Shown one piece after another: positions 4,867-5,003 of a stretch of DNA of 5,003 bases; the first letter of the stretch is position 1; every line of letters begins with the position of its first letter. The notes beneath the pieces were generated by a model. That model did not search any database, was not told the DNA's origin, and worked only from the letters and a program-made list of their open reading frames with translations. The DNA is taken from NCBI GenBank assembly GCA_026986655.1, contig JALSOD010000023.1, forward strand, positions 1-5,003, in the 5' to 3' direction. The position numbers were made by a program, and so were the translations under genes. The DNA is from Caldifarciminota bacterium. GTDB lineage: Bacteria; Hydrothermota; Hydrothermia; B15-G9; WFZT01.

Positions 4867-5003
4867 TCTCCTGGAATAATCCTGGCAATGTCCAACCTCC
4901 AAGTGTTGAATAATTACATCAAGTTTTGCAGTTAACTATAAATCAAAAATTCAAGTGTGAATATATCTTTACACTCTTTCATCATCCGGTCACCTGGCAC
5001 TTT
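4867..5003. other. Non-coding AT-rich sequence, no gene seen
   Basis: No open frame longer than a few codons with a plausible start is visible on either strand. The sequence has a weak direct repeat (CAAGTGT at 4900-4906 and 4952-4958). It ends in CACCTGGCACTTT, which resembles half of a dispersed short palindrome of the type AAGTGCC...GGCACTT, but the window ends before this can be judged. It may belong to the same repeat-rich intergenic region as the preceding palindromes. Confidence 0.5.

Overview
The window looks like chromosomal DNA of a bacterium with moderate to low GC (about 40% by eye). Bacterial markers are a RecF, a class-III-signal type IV pilin and sigma70-like -35/-10 promoters. 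The largest gene is a tRNA cytidine acetyltransferase (TmcA) whose length and motif wording look closer to archaeal/eukaryotic Kre33/NAT10-type enzymes than to the shorter E. coli enzyme. This mix would suit a thermophilic or deep-branching, possibly uncultured lineage. That placement is inference, and I cannot name a species.

Layout. At 1-1189, on the minus strand, recF is followed through a one-base stop/start overlap by the 5' end of a small gene that may be a DciA-like (DUF721) protein and that runs off the left edge. At 1190-1405 is a divergent intergenic region with a promoter on each side and a dyad between them. At 1406-1978 (+) is a lone type IV pilin-like gene. Its stop codon overlaps the stop of a convergent small ASCH-domain gene (1975-2349, -), with a possible two-way terminator inside the pilin 3' end. 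The ASCH gene diverges from tmcA (2366-4708, +) with only 16 bp between the start codons. At 4709-5003 there is no gene, only a palindromic C/G-rich repeat of miniature-element type in two degenerate copies and AT-rich sequence.

Two themes stand out. First, the ASCH protein and TmcA form a head-to-head pair on overlapping promoters. TmcA makes N4-acetylcytidine (ac4C) in RNA, and at least one small bacterial ASCH protein (E. coli YqfB) is known to hydrolyse N4-acetylcytidine. A writer/eraser or writer/salvage pair is therefore a testable idea. Second, all four promoter-proximal genes have a TATAAT-like -10 so close to the start codon that the mRNAs should be leaderless or nearly so, and none has a Shine-Dalgarno sequence. 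The only good Shine-Dalgarno belongs to the internal, translationally coupled gene after recF.
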